From Ulva prolifera (taxonomy: Eukaryota; Chlorophyta; Ulvophyceae; Ulvales; Ulvaceae), in contig CM041197.1 of NCBI GenBank assembly GCA_023078555.1, positions 5,973,810 through 6,037,809 of the forward strand: DNA of 64,000 bases, written 5' to 3'. This document shows, piece by piece, positions 1 through 13,500 of the stretch. Within the stretch, counting starts at the first letter, position 1. Every line of letters begins with the position of its first letter. The translations under genes and the position numbers were made by a program. Below the pieces are notes generated by a model. It did not search any database and had not been told where the DNA came from. It saw only the letters and a program-made list of their open reading frames with translations.

Positions 1-3000
1 TGAAGTTGAAAAGTCAACAGGTGCTGAATATGTAATGTATTGGCTCATCGAGAAATGATTTTTCACACGTCGAAGTTGAGTGCTTTACTACAACACACTT
101 AACTCAAGATATAGGTGTGTGTGACCTTTGCGCACGTCCGTTAAAGCGCAACCGGGTTCCCTGTCACCTTGAAGTTGAAAAGTTCACAGGTGCTGAATAT
201 GTAATGTATTGGCTCATCGAGAAAAGATTTTCCACACGTCGAAGTTGAGTGCTTTACTGCAACACACTCTTCACATGACATAGCTGTGTGTGACCTTTGC
301 GCACGTCTGTTAAGAGCAACATGCTTCCCTGTCACCTTGAAGTTGAAAAGTTCACAGGTGATGAATATGACTTGTATTGGCTCATCGAGAAAAGATTTTC
401 CACACGTCGAAGTTGAGTGCTTTACTGCAACACACTCTTCACATGACATAGGTGTGTGTGACCTTTGCGCACGTCCGTTAAAGCGCAACCGGCTTCCCTG
501 TCACCTAGTAGTTGAAAAATTCACAGGCGCTGTATATGGCATGCATTTACACAGCGAGAAGAGAATTCGACACATTGGATCAGAGCGCTACTCTAAAAAA
601 CACTTATCACAAGACATAGGTGTGTGTGACCTTTGCGCACGTCCGTTAAGAGCAACATGCTTCCCTGTCACCTTGAAGTTAAAAAGTTCACAGGTGCTGA
701 ATATGTAATGTATTGGCTCATCGAGAAAAGATTTTCCACACGTCGAAGTTGAGTGCTTTACTACAACACACTCTTCACATGACATAGGTGTGTGTGACCT
801 TTGCGCACGTCCGTTAAGAGCAACATGCTTCCCTGTCACCTTGAAGTTGAAAAGTTCACAGGTGCTGAATATGTAATGTATTGGCTCAATCGAGAAAAGA
901 TTTTTCAGACGTCGAAGTTAAGTGATTTACTACATCACACTCTACACATGACATAGGTGTGTGTGACCTTTGCGCACGGCCGTTAAGAGCAACATGCTTC
1001 CCTGTCACCTTGAAGTTGAAAAGTTCACAGGTGCTGAATATGTAATGTATTGGCTCATCGAGAAACGATTTTTCAGACGTCGAAGTTAAGTGATTTACTA
1101 CATCACACTCTACACATGACATAGGTGTGTGTGACCTTTGTTCACGTCCGTTAAGAGCAACATGCTTCCCTGTCACCTTGAAGTTGAAAAGTTCACAGGT
1201 GCTGAATATGTAATGTATTGGCTCATCGAGAAATAATTTTTCAGACGTCGAAGTTGAGTGCTTCACTACACCACACTATTCACATGACATAGGTGTGTGT
1301 GACCTTTGCGCACGTCCGTTAAGAGCAACATGCTTCCCTGTCACCTAGTAGTTGAAAAGTTCACAGGCGCTGTATATGGCATGCATTTACACAGCGAGAA
1401 GAGAATTCGACACATTGGATCAGAGCGCTACTCTAAAAAACACTTATCACAAGACATAGGTGTGTGTGACCTTTGCGCACGTCCGTTAAGAGCAACATGC
1501 TTCCCTGTCACCTTGAAGTTAAAAAGTTCACAGGTGCTGAATATGTAATGTATTGGCTCATCGAGAAAAGATTTTCCACACGTCGAAGTTGAGTGCTTTA
1601 CTACAACACACTCTTCACATGACATAGGTGTGTGTGACCTTTGCGCACGTCCGTTAAGAGCAACATGCTTCCCTGTCACCTTGAAGTTGAAAAGTTCACA
1701 GGTGCTGAATATGTAATGTATTGGCTCAATCGAGAAAAGATTTTTCAGACGTCGAAGTTAAGTGATTTACTACATCACACTCTACACATGACATAGGTGT
1801 GTGTGACCTTTGCGCACGGCCGTTAAGAGCAACATGCTTCCCTGTCACCTTGAAGTTGAAAAGTTCACAGGTGCTGAATATGTAATGTATTGGCTCATCG
1901 AGAAACGATTTTTCAGACGTCGAAGTTAAGTGATTTACTACATCACACTCTACACATGACATAGGTGTGTGTGACCTTTGTTCACGTCCGTTAAGAGCAA
2001 CATGCTTCCCTGTCACCTTGAAGTTGAAAAGTTCACAGGTGCTGAATATGTAATGTATTGGCTCATCGAGAAATAATTTTTCAGACGTCGAAGTTGAGTG
2101 CTTCACTACACCACACTATTCACATGACATAGGTGTGTGTGACCTTTGCGCACGTCCGTTAAGAGCAACATGCTTCCCTGTCACCTAGTAGTTGAAAAGT
2201 TCACAGGCGCTGTATATGGCATGCATTTACACAGCGAGAAGAGAATTCGACACATTGGATCAGAGCGCTACTCTAAAAAACACTTATCACAAGACATAGG
2301 TGTGTGTGACCTTTGCGCACGTCCGTTAAGAGCAACATGCTTCCCTGTCACCTTGAAGTTAAAAAGTTCACAGGTGCTGAATATGTAATGTATTGGCTCA
2401 TCGAGAAACGATGTTTCAGACGTCGAAGTTAAGTGATTTACTACATCACACTCTACACATGACATAGGTGTGTGTGACCTTTGTTCACGGCCGTTAAGAG
2501 CAACATGCTTCCCTGTCACCTTGAAGTTGAAAAGTTCACAGGTGCTGAATATGTAATGTATTGGCTCATCGAGAAAAGATTTTCCACACGTCGAAGTTGA
2601 GTGCTTCACTACAACACACTCTTCACATGACATAGGTGTGTGTGACCTTTGCGCACGTCCGTTAAGAGCAACATGCTTCCCTGTCACCTTGAAGATGAAA
2701 AGTTCACAGGTGCTGAATATGTAATGTATTGGCTCATCGAGAAAAGATTTTCCACACGTCGAAGTTGAGTGCTTTACTACAACACACTCTTCACATGACA
2801 TAGGTGTGTGTGACCTTTGCGCACGTCCGTTAAGAGCAACATGCTTCCCTGTCAATTTGAAGTTGAAAAGTTCACAGGTGCTGAATATGTAATGTATTGG
2901 CTCAATCGAGAAAAGATTTTTCAGACGTCGAAGTTAAGTGATTTACTACATCACACTCTACACATGACATAGGTGTGTGTGACCTTTGCGCACGGCCGTT

Positions 3001-3134
3001 AAGAGCAACATGCTTCCCTGTCACCTTGAAGTTGAAAAGTTCACAGGTGCTGAATATGTAATGTATTGGCTCATCGAGAAACGATGTTTCAGACGTCGAA
3101 GTGAAGTGATTTACTACATCACACTCTACACATG

Positions 3135-5120
3135 ACATAGGTGTGTGTGACCTTTGCGCACGTCCGTTAAGAGCAACATGCTTCCCTGTCACCTTGAAGT
3201 TGAAAAGTTCACAGGTGCTGAATATGTAATGTATTGGCTCATCGAGAAATAATTTTTCAGACGTCGAAGTTGAGTGCTTCACTACACCACACTATTCACA
3301 TGACATAGGTGTGTGTGACCTTTGCGCACGTCCGTTAAGAGCAACATGCTTCCCTGTCACCTAGTAGTTGAAAAGTTCACAGGCGCTGTATATGGCATGC
3401 ATTTACACAGCGAGAAGAGAATTCGACACATTGGATCAGAGCGCTACTCTAAAAAACACTTATCACATGACATAGGTGTGTGTGACCTTTGCGCACGTCC
3501 GTTAAGAGCAACATGCTTCCCTGTCACCTTGAAGTTAAAAAGTTCACAGGTGCTGAATATGTAATGTATTGGCTCATCGAGAAAAGATTTTCCACACGTC
3601 GAAGTTGAGTGCTTTACTACAACACACTCTTCACATGACATAGGTGTGTGTGACCTTTGCGCACGTCCGTTAAGAGCAACATGCTTCCCTGTCACCTTGA
3701 AGTTGAAAAGTTCACAGGTGCTGAATATGTAATGTATTGGCTCAATCGAGAAAAGATTTTTCAGACGTCGAAGTTAAGTGATTTACTACATCACACTCTA
3801 CACATGACATAGGTGTGTGTGACCTTTGCGCACGGCCGTTAAGAGCAACATGCTTCCCTGTCACCTTGAAGTTGAAAAGTTCACAGGTGCTGAATATGTA
3901 ATGTATTGGCTCATCGAGAAACGATGTTTCAGACGTCGAAGTTAAGTGATTTACTACATCACACTCTACACATGACATAGGTGTGTGTGACCTTTGTTCA
4001 CGGCCGTTAAGAGCAACATGCTTCCCTGTCACCTTGAAGTTGAAAAGTTCACAGGTGCTGAATATGTAATGTATTGGCTCATCGAGAAAAGATTTTCCAC
4101 ACGTCGAAGTTGAGTGCTTCACTACAACACACTCTTCACATGACATAGGTGTGTGTGACCTTTGCGCACGTCCGTTAAGAGCAACATGCTTCCCTGTCAC
4201 CTTGAAGATGAAAAGTTCACAGGTGCTGAATATGTAATGTATTGGCTCATCGAGAAATAATTTTTCAGACGTCGAAGTTGAGTGCTTCACTACACCACAC
4301 TATTCACATGACATAGGTGTGTGTGACCTTTGCGCACGTCCGTTAAGAGCAACATGCTTCCCTGTCACCTAGTAGTTGAAAAGTTCACAGGCGCTGTATA
4401 TGGCATGCATTTACACAGCGAGAAGAGAATTCGACACATTGGATCAGAGCGCTACTCTAAAAAACACTTATCACAAGACATAGGTGTGTGTGACCTTTGC
4501 GCACGTCCGTTAAGAGCAACATGCTTCCCTGTCACCTTGAAGTTGAAAAGTTCACAGGTGATGAATATGACTTGTATTGGCTCATCGAGAAAAGATTTTC
4601 CACACGTCGAAGTTGAGTGCTTCACTACAACACACTCTTCACATGACATAGGTGTGTGTGACCTTTGCGCACGTCCGTTAAGAGCAACATGCTTCCCTGT
4701 CACCTTGAAGTTGAAAAGTCAACAGGTGCTGAATATGTAATGTATTGGCTCATCGAGAAATGATTTTTCACACGTCGAAGTTGAGTGCTTTACTACAACA
4801 CACTTAACTCAAGATATAGGTGTGTGTGACCTTTGCGCACGTCCGTTAAAGCGCAACCGGGTTCCCTGTCACCTTGAAGATGAAAAGTTCACAGGTGCTG
4901 AATATGTAATGTATTGGCTCATCGAGAAAAGATTTTCCACACGTCGAAGTTGAGTGCTTTACTGCAACACACTCTTCACATGACATAGCTGTGTGTGACC
5001 TTTGCGCACGTCTGTTAAGAGCAACATGCTTCCCTGTCACCTTGAAGTTGAAAAGTTCACAGGTGATGAATATGACTTGTATTGGCTCATCGAGAAAAGA
5101 TTTTCCACACGTCGAAGTTG
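3135..5120. repeat. Long-range duplicated block in satellite 1, copy 1
   Basis: This block of about 2 kb matches 22310-24295 at a constant offset of 19,175 bp with only a few substitutions (for example C/T in TTGGCTCATCG, A/C in GAAATGATTTT, A/T in GAAGATGAAAAG). Its first 1.5 kb also matches 8682-10167 at offset 5,547. Alignment breaks at both ends where the monomer sub-type order differs, so these are copied segments and not just the ordinary similarity of neighbouring monomers. Confidence 0.8.
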
Positions 5121-8100
5121 AGTGCTTTACTGCAACACACTCTTCACATGACATAGGTGTGTGTGACCTTTGCGCACGTCCGTTAAAGCGCAACCGGCTT
5201 CCCTGTCACCTTGAAGTTGAAAAGTTCACAGGTGCTGAATATGAAATGTATTGGCTCAGCGAGAAAAGATTTTCCACACGTCGAAGTTGAGTGCTTTACT
5301 ACAACACACTCTTCACATGACATAGGTGTGTGTGACCTTTGCGCACGTCCGTTAAGAGCAACATGCTTCCCTGTCACCTTGAAGTTGAAAAGTTCACAGG
5401 TGCTGAATATGTAATGTATTGGCTCATCGAGAAATAATTTTTCAGACGTCGAAGTTGAGTGCTTCACTACACCACACTATTCACATGACATAGGTGTGTG
5501 TGACCTTTGCGCACGTCCGTTAAGAGCAACATGCTTCCCTGTCACCTAGTAGTTGAAAAGTTCACAGGCGCTGTATATGGCATGCATTTACACAGCGAGA
5601 AGAGAATTCGACACATTGGATCAGAGCGCTACTCTAAAAAACACTTATCACAAGACATAGGTGTGTGTGACCTTTGCGCACGTCCGTTAAGAGCAACATG
5701 CTTCCCTGTCACCTTGAAGTTAAAAAGTTCACAGGTGCTGAATATGTAATGTATTGGCTCATCGAGAAAAGATTTTCCACACGTCGAAGTTGAGTGCTTT
5801 ACTACAACACACTCTTCACATGACATAGGTGTGTGTGACCTTTGCGCACGTCCGTTAAGAGCAACATGCTTCCCTGTCACCTTGAAGTTGAAAAGTTCAC
5901 AGGTGCTGAATATGTAATGTATTGGCTCAATCGAGAAAAGATTTTTCAGACGTCGAAGTTAAGTGATTTACTACATCACACTCTACACATGACATAGGTG
6001 TGTGTGACCTTTGCGCACGGCCGTTAAGAGCAACATGCTTCCCTGTCACCTTGAAGTTGAAAAGTTCACAGGTGCTGAATATGTAATGTATTGGCTCATC
6101 GAGAAACGATTTTTCAGACGTCGAAGTTAAGTGATTTACTACATCACACTCTACACATGACATAGGTGTGTGTGACCTTTGTTCACGTCCGTTAAGAGCA
6201 ACATGCTTCCCTGTCACCTTGAAGTTGAAAAGTTCACAGGTGCTGAATATGTAATGTATTGGCTCATCGAGAAATAATTTTTCAGACGTCGAAGTTGAGT
6301 GCTTCACTACACCACACTATTCACATGACATAGGTGTGTGTGACCTTTGCGCACGTCCGTTAAGAGCAACATGCTTCCCTGTCACCTAGTAGTTGAAAAG
6401 TTCACAGGCGCTGTATATGGCATGCATTTACACAGCGAGAAGAGAATTCGACACATTGGATCAGAGCGCTACTCTAAAAAACACTTATCACAAGACATAG
6501 GTGTGTGTGACCTTTGCGCACGTCCGTTAAGAGCAACATGCTTCCCTGTCACCTTGAAGTTAAAAAGTTCACAGGTGCTGAATATGTAATGTATTGGCTC
6601 ATCGAGAAAAGATTTTCCACACGTCGAAGTTGAGTGCTTTACTACAACACACTCTTCACATGACATAGGTGTGTGTGACCTTTGCGCACGTCCGTTAAGA
6701 GCAACATGCTTCCCTGTCACCTTGAAGTTGAAAAGTTCACAGGTGCTGAATATGTAATGTATTGGCTCAATCGAGAAAAGATTTTTCAGACGTCGAAGTT
6801 AAGTGATTTACTACATCACACTCTACACATGACATAGGTGTGTGTGACCTTTGCGCACGGCCGTTAAGAGCAACATGCTTCCCTGTCACCTTGAAGTTGA
6901 AAAGTTCACAGGTGCTGAATATGTAATGTATTGGCTCATCGAGAAACGATTTTTCAGACGTCGAAGTTAAGTGATTTACTACATCACACTCTACACATGA
7001 CATAGGTGTGTGTGACCTTTGTTCACGTCCGTTAAGAGCAACATGCTTCCCTGTCACCTTGAAGTTGAAAAGTTCACAGGTGCTGAATATGTAATGTATT
7101 GGCTCATCGAGAAACGATGTTTCAGACGTCGAAGTTAAGTGATTTACTACATCACACTCTACACATGACATAGGTGTGTGTGACCTTTGTTCACGGCCGT
7201 TAAGAGCAACATGCTTCCCTGTCACCTTGAAGTTGAAAAGTTCACAGGTGCTGAATATGTAATGTATTGGCTCATCGAGAAAAGATTTTCCACACGTCGA
7301 AGTTGAGTGCTTCACTACAACACACTCTTCACATGACATAGGTGTGTGTGACCTTTGCGCACGTCCGTTAAGAGCAACATGCTTCCCTGTCACCTTGAAG
7401 ATGAAAAGTTCACAGGTGCTGAATATGTAATGTATTGGCTCAGCGAGAAAAGATTTTCCACACGTCGAAGTTGAGTGCTTTACTACAACACACTCTTCAC
7501 ATGACATAGGTGTGTGTGACCTTTGCGCACGTCCGTTAAGAGCAACATGCTTCCCTGTCAATTTGAAGTTGAAAAGTTCACAGGTGCTGAATATGTAATG
7601 TATTGGCTCAATCGAGAAAAGATTTTTCAGACGTCGAAGTTAAGTGATTTACTACATCACACTCTACACATGACATAGGTGTGTGTGACCTTTGCGCACG
7701 GCCGTTAAGAGCAACATGCTTCCCTGTCACCTTGAAGTTGAAAAGTTCACAGGTGCTGAATATGTAATGTATTGGCTCATCGAGAAACGATGTTTCAGAC
7801 GTCGAAGTGAAGTGATTTACTACATCACACTCTACACATGACATAGGTGTGTGTGACCTTTGTTCACGGCCGTTAAGAGCAACATGCTTCCCTGTCACCT
7901 TGAAGTTGAAAAGTTCACAGGTGCTGAATATGTAATGTATTGGCTCATCGAGAAAAGATTTTCCACACGTCGAAGTTGAGTGCTTCACTACAACACACTC
8001 TTCACATGACATAGGTGTGTGTGACCTTTGCGCACGTCCGTTAAGAGCAACATGCTTCCCTGTCACCTTGAAGATGAAAAGTTCACAGGTGCTGAATATG

Positions 8101-11100
8101 TAATGTATTGGCTCAGCGAGAAAAGATTTTCCACACGTCGAAGTTGAGTGCTTTACTACAACACACTCTTCACATGACATAGGTGTGTGTGACCTTTGCG
8201 CACGTCCGTTAAGAGCAACATGCTTCCCTGTCAATTTGAAGTTGAAAAGTTCACAGGTGCTGAATATGTAATGTATTGGCTCAATCGAGAAAAGATTTTT
8301 CAGACGTCGAAGTTAAGTGATTTACTACATCACACTCTACACATGACATAGGTGTGTGTGACCTTTGCGCACGGCCGTTAAGAGCAACATGCTTCCCTGT
8401 CACCTTGAAGTTGAAAAGTTCACAGGTGCTGAATATGTAATGTATTGGCTCATCGAGAAACGATGTTTCAGACGTCGAAGTGAAGTGATTTACTACATCA
8501 CACTCTACACATGACATAGGTGTGTGTGACCTTTGTTCACGGCCGTTAAGAGCAACATGCTTCCCTGTCACCTTGAAGTTGAAAAGTTCACAGGTGATGA
8601 ATATGACTTGTATTGGCTCATCGAGAAAAGATTTTCCACACGTCGAAGTTGAGTGCTTTACTACAACACACTCTTCACATGACATAGGTGTGTGTGACCT
8701 TTGCGCACGTCCGTTAAGAGCAACATGCTTCCCTGTCACCTTGAAGTTGAAAAGTTCACAGGTGCTGAATATGTAATGTATTGGCTCATCGAGAAATAAT
8801 TTTTCAGACGTCGAAGTTGAGTGCTTCACTACACCACACTATTCACATGACATAGGTGTGTGTGACCTTTGCGCACGTCCGTTAAGAGCAACATGCTTCC
8901 CTGTCACCTAGTAGTTGAAAAGTTCACAGGCGCTGTATATGGCATGCATTTACACAGCGAGAAGAGAATTCGACACATTGGATCAGAGCGCTACTCTAAA
9001 AAACACTTATCACATGACATAGGTGTGTGTGACCTTTGCGCACGTCCGTTAAGAGCAACATGCTTCCCTGTCACCTTGAAGTTAAAAAGTTCACAGGTGC
9101 TGAATATGTAATGTATTGGCTCATCGAGAAAAGATTTTCCACACGTCGAAGTTGAGTGCTTTACTACAACACACTCTTCACATGACATAGGTGTGTGTGA
9201 CCTTTGCGCACGTCCGTTAAGAGCAACATGCTTCCCTGTCACCTTGAAGTTGAAAAGTTCACAGGTGCTGAATATGTAATGTATTGGCTCAATCGAGAAA
9301 AGATTTTTCAGACGTCGAAGTTAAGTGATTTACTACATCACACTCTACACATGACATAGGTGTGTGTGACCTTTGCGCACGGCCGTTAAGAGCAACATGC
9401 TTCCCTGTCACCTTGAAGTTGAAAAGTTCACAGGTGCTGAATATGTAATGTATTGGCTCATCGAGAAACGATGTTTCAGACGTCGAAGTTAAGTGATTTA
9501 CTACATCACACTCTACACATGACATAGGTGTGTGTGACCTTTGTTCACGGCCGTTAAGAGCAACATGCTTCCCTGTCACCTTGAAGTTGAAAAGTTCACA
9601 GGTGCTGAATATGTAATGTATTGGCTCATCGAGAAAAGATTTTCCACACGTCGAAGTTGAGTGCTTCACTACAACACACTCTTCACATGACATAGGTGTG
9701 TGTGACCTTTGCGCACGTCCGTTAAGAGCAACATGCTTCCCTGTCACCTTGAAGATGAAAAGTTCACAGGTGCTGAATATGTAATGTATTGGCTCATCGA
9801 GAAATAATTTTTCAGACGTCGAAGTTGAGTGCTTCACTACACCACACTATTCACATGACATAGGTGTGTGTGACCTTTGCGCACGTCCGTTAAGAGCAAC
9901 ATGCTTCCCTGTCACCTAGTAGTTGAAAAGTTCACAGGCGCTGTATATGGCATGCATTTACACAGCGAGAAGAGAATTCGACACATTGGATCAGAGCGCT
10001 ACTCTAAAAAACACTTATCACAAGACATAGGTGTGTGTGACCTTTGCGCACGTCCGTTAAGAGCAACATGCTTCCCTGTCACCTTGAAGTTGAAAAGTTC
10101 ACAGGTGATGAATATGACTTGTATTGGCTCATCGAGAAAAGATTTTCCACACGTCGAAGTTGAGTGCTTTACTGCAACACACTCTTCACATGACATAGGT
10201 GTGTGTGACCTTTGCGCACGTCCGTTAAAGCGCAACCGGCTTCCCTGTCACCTTGAAGTTGAAAAGTTCACAGGTGCTGAATATGAAATGTATTGGCTCA
10301 GCGAGAAAAGATTTTCCACACGTCGAAGTTGAGTGCTTTACTACAACACACTCTTCACATGACATAGGTGTGTGTGACCTTTGCGCACGTCCGTTAAGAG
10401 CAACATGCTTCCCTGTCACCTTGAAGTTGAAAAGTTCACAGGTGCTGAATATGTAATGTATTGGCTCATCGAGAAACGATGTTTCAGACGTCGAAGTTAA
10501 GTGATTTACTACATCACACTCTACACATGACATAGGTGTGTGTGACCTTTGTTCACGTCCGTTAAGAGCAACATGCTTCCCTGTCACCTTGAAGTTGAAA
10601 AGTTCACAGGTGCTGAATATGTAATGTATTGGCTCATCGAGAAAAGATTTTCCACACGTCGAAGTTGAGTGCTTTACTACAACACACTCTTCACATGACA
10701 TAGGTGTGTGTGACCTTTGCGCACGTCTGTTAAGAGCAACATGCTTCCATGTCACCTTGAAGTTGAAAAGTTCACAGGTGATGAATATGACTTGTATTGG
10801 CTCATCGAGAAAAGATTTTCCACACGTCGAAGTCGAGTGCTTTACTGCAACACACTCTTCACATGACATAGGTGTGTGTGACCTTTGCGCACGTCCGTTA
10901 AAGCGCAACCGGCTTCCCTGTCACCTTGAAGTTGAAAAGTTCACAGGTGCTGAATATGAAATGTATTGGCTCAGCGAGAAAAGATTTTCCACACGTCGAA
11001 GTTGAGTGCTTTACTACAACACACTCTTCACATGACATAGGTGTGTGTGACCTTTGCGCACGTCCGTTAAGAGCAACATGCTTCCCTGTCACCTTGAAGT

Positions 11101-11564
11101 TGAAAAGTTCACAGGTGCTGAATATGTAATGTATTGGCTCATCGAGAAACGATGTTTCAGACGTCGAAGTTAAGTGATTTACTACATCACACTCTACACA
11201 TGACATAGGTGTGTGTGACCTTTGTTCACGTCCGTTAAGAGCAACATGCTTCCCTGTCACCTTGAAGTTGAAAAGTTCACAGGTGCTGAATATGTAATGT
11301 ATTGGCTCATCGAGAAAAGATTTTCCACACGTCGAAGTTGAGTGCTTCACTACAACACACTCTTCACATGACATAGGTGTGTGTGACCTTTGCGCACGTC
11401 CGTTAAGAGCAACATGCTTCCCTGTCACCTTGAAGTTAAAAAGTTCACAGGTGCTGAATATGTAATGTATTGGCTCATCGAGAAAAGATTTTCCACACGT
11501 CGAAGTTGAGTGCTTTACTACAACACACTCTTCACATGACATTGGTGTGTGTGACCTTTGCGCA

Positions 11565-13500
11565 CGTCCGTTAAGAGCAACATGCTTCCCTGTCACCTTG
11601 AAGTTGAAAAGTTCACAGGTGCTGAATATGTAATGTATTGGCTCAATCGAGAAAAGATTTTTCAGACGTCGAAGTTAAGTGATTTACTACATCACACTCT
11701 ACACATGACATAGGTGTGTGTGACCTTTGCGCACGGCCGTTAAGAGCAACATGCTTCCCTGTCACCTTGAAGTTGAAAAGTTCACAGGTGCTGAATATGT
11801 AATGTATTGGCTCATCGAGAAACGATGTTTCAGACGTCGAAGTTAAGTGATTTACTACATCACACTCTACACATGACATAGGTGTGTGTGACCTTTGTTC
11901 ACGGCCGTTAAGAGCAACATGCTTCCCTGTCACCTTGAAGTTGAAAAGTTCACAGGTGCTGAATATGTAATGTATTGGCTCATCGAGAAAAGATTTTCCA
12001 CACGTCGAAGTTGAGTGCTTCACTACAACACACTCTTCACATGACATAGGTGTGTGTGACCTTTGCGCACGTCCGTTAAGAGCAACATGCTTCCCTGTCA
12101 CCTTGAAGATGAAAAGTTCACAGGTGCTGAATATGTAATGTATTGGCTCATCGAGAAATAATTTTTCAGACGTCGAAGTTGAGTGCTTCACTACACCACA
12201 CTATTCACATGACATAGGTGTGTGTGACCTTTGCGCACGTCCGTTAAGAGCAACATGCTTCCCTGTCACCTAGTAGTTGAAAAGTTCACAGGCGCTGTAT
12301 ATGGCATGCATTTACACAGCGAGAAGAGAATTCGACACATTGGATCAGAGCGCTACTCTAAAAAACACTTATCACAAGACATAGGTGTGTGTGACCTTTG
12401 CGCACGTCCGTTAAGAGCAACATGCTTCCCTGTCACCTTGAAGTTGAAAAGTTCACAGGTGATGAATATGACTTGTATTGGCTCATCGAGAAAAGATTTT
12501 CCACACGTCGAAGTTGAGTGCTTTACTGCAACACACTCTTCACATGACATAGGTGTGTGTGACCTTTGCGCACGTCCGTTAAAGCGCAACCGGCTTCCCT
12601 GTCACCTTGAAGTTGAAAAGTTCACAGGTGCTGAATATGAAATGTATTGGCTCAGCGAGAAAAGATTTTCCACACGTCGAAGTTGAGTGCTTTACTACAA
12701 CACACTCTTCACATGACATAGGTGTGTGTGACCTTTGCGCACGTCCGTTAAGAGCAACATGCTTCCCTGTCACCTTGAAGTTGAAAAGTTCACAGGTGCT
12801 GAATATGTAATGTATTGGCTCATCGAGAAACGATGTTTCAGACGTCGAAGTTAAGTGATTTACTACATCACACTCTACACATGACATAGGTGTGTGTGAC
12901 CTTTGTTCACGTCCGTTAAGAGCAACATGCTTCCCTGTCACCTTGAAGTTGAAAAGTTCACAGGTGCTGAATATGTAATGTATTGGCTCATCGAGAAAAG
13001 ATTTTCCACACGTCGAAGTTGAGTGCTTTACTACAACACACTCTTCACATGACATAGGTGTGTGTGACCTTTGCGCACGTCTGTTAAGAGCAACATGCTT
13101 CCCTGTCACCTTGAAGTTGAAAAGTTCACAGGTGATGAATATGACTTGTATTGGCTCATCGAGAAAAGATTTTCCACACGTCGAAGTCGAGTGCTTTACT
13201 GCAACACACTCTTCACATGACATAGGTGTGTGTGACCTTTGCGCACGTCCGTTAAAGCGCAACCGGCTTCCCTGTCACCTTGAAGTTGAAAAGTTCACAG
13301 GTGCTGAATATGAAATGTATTGGCTCAGCGAGAAAAGATTTTCCACACGTCGAAGTTGAGTGCTTTACTACAACACACTCTTCACATGACATAGGTGTGT
13401 GTGACCTTTGCGCACGTCCGTTAAGAGCAACATGCTTCCCTGTCACCTTGAAGTTGAAAAGTTCACAGGTGCTGAATATGTAATGTATTGGCTCATCGAG
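11565..13500. repeat. Second long-range duplicated block in satellite 1, copy 1
   Basis: Matches 16952-18887 at a constant offset of 5,387 bp over about 1.94 kb, with the same order of monomer sub-types, including one marker monomer and the GATGAATATGACTTGTATTG variant. The match stops where one copy continues with a GAAAAGATTTTCC monomer and the other with a GAAACGATGTTTC monomer. Confidence 0.8.
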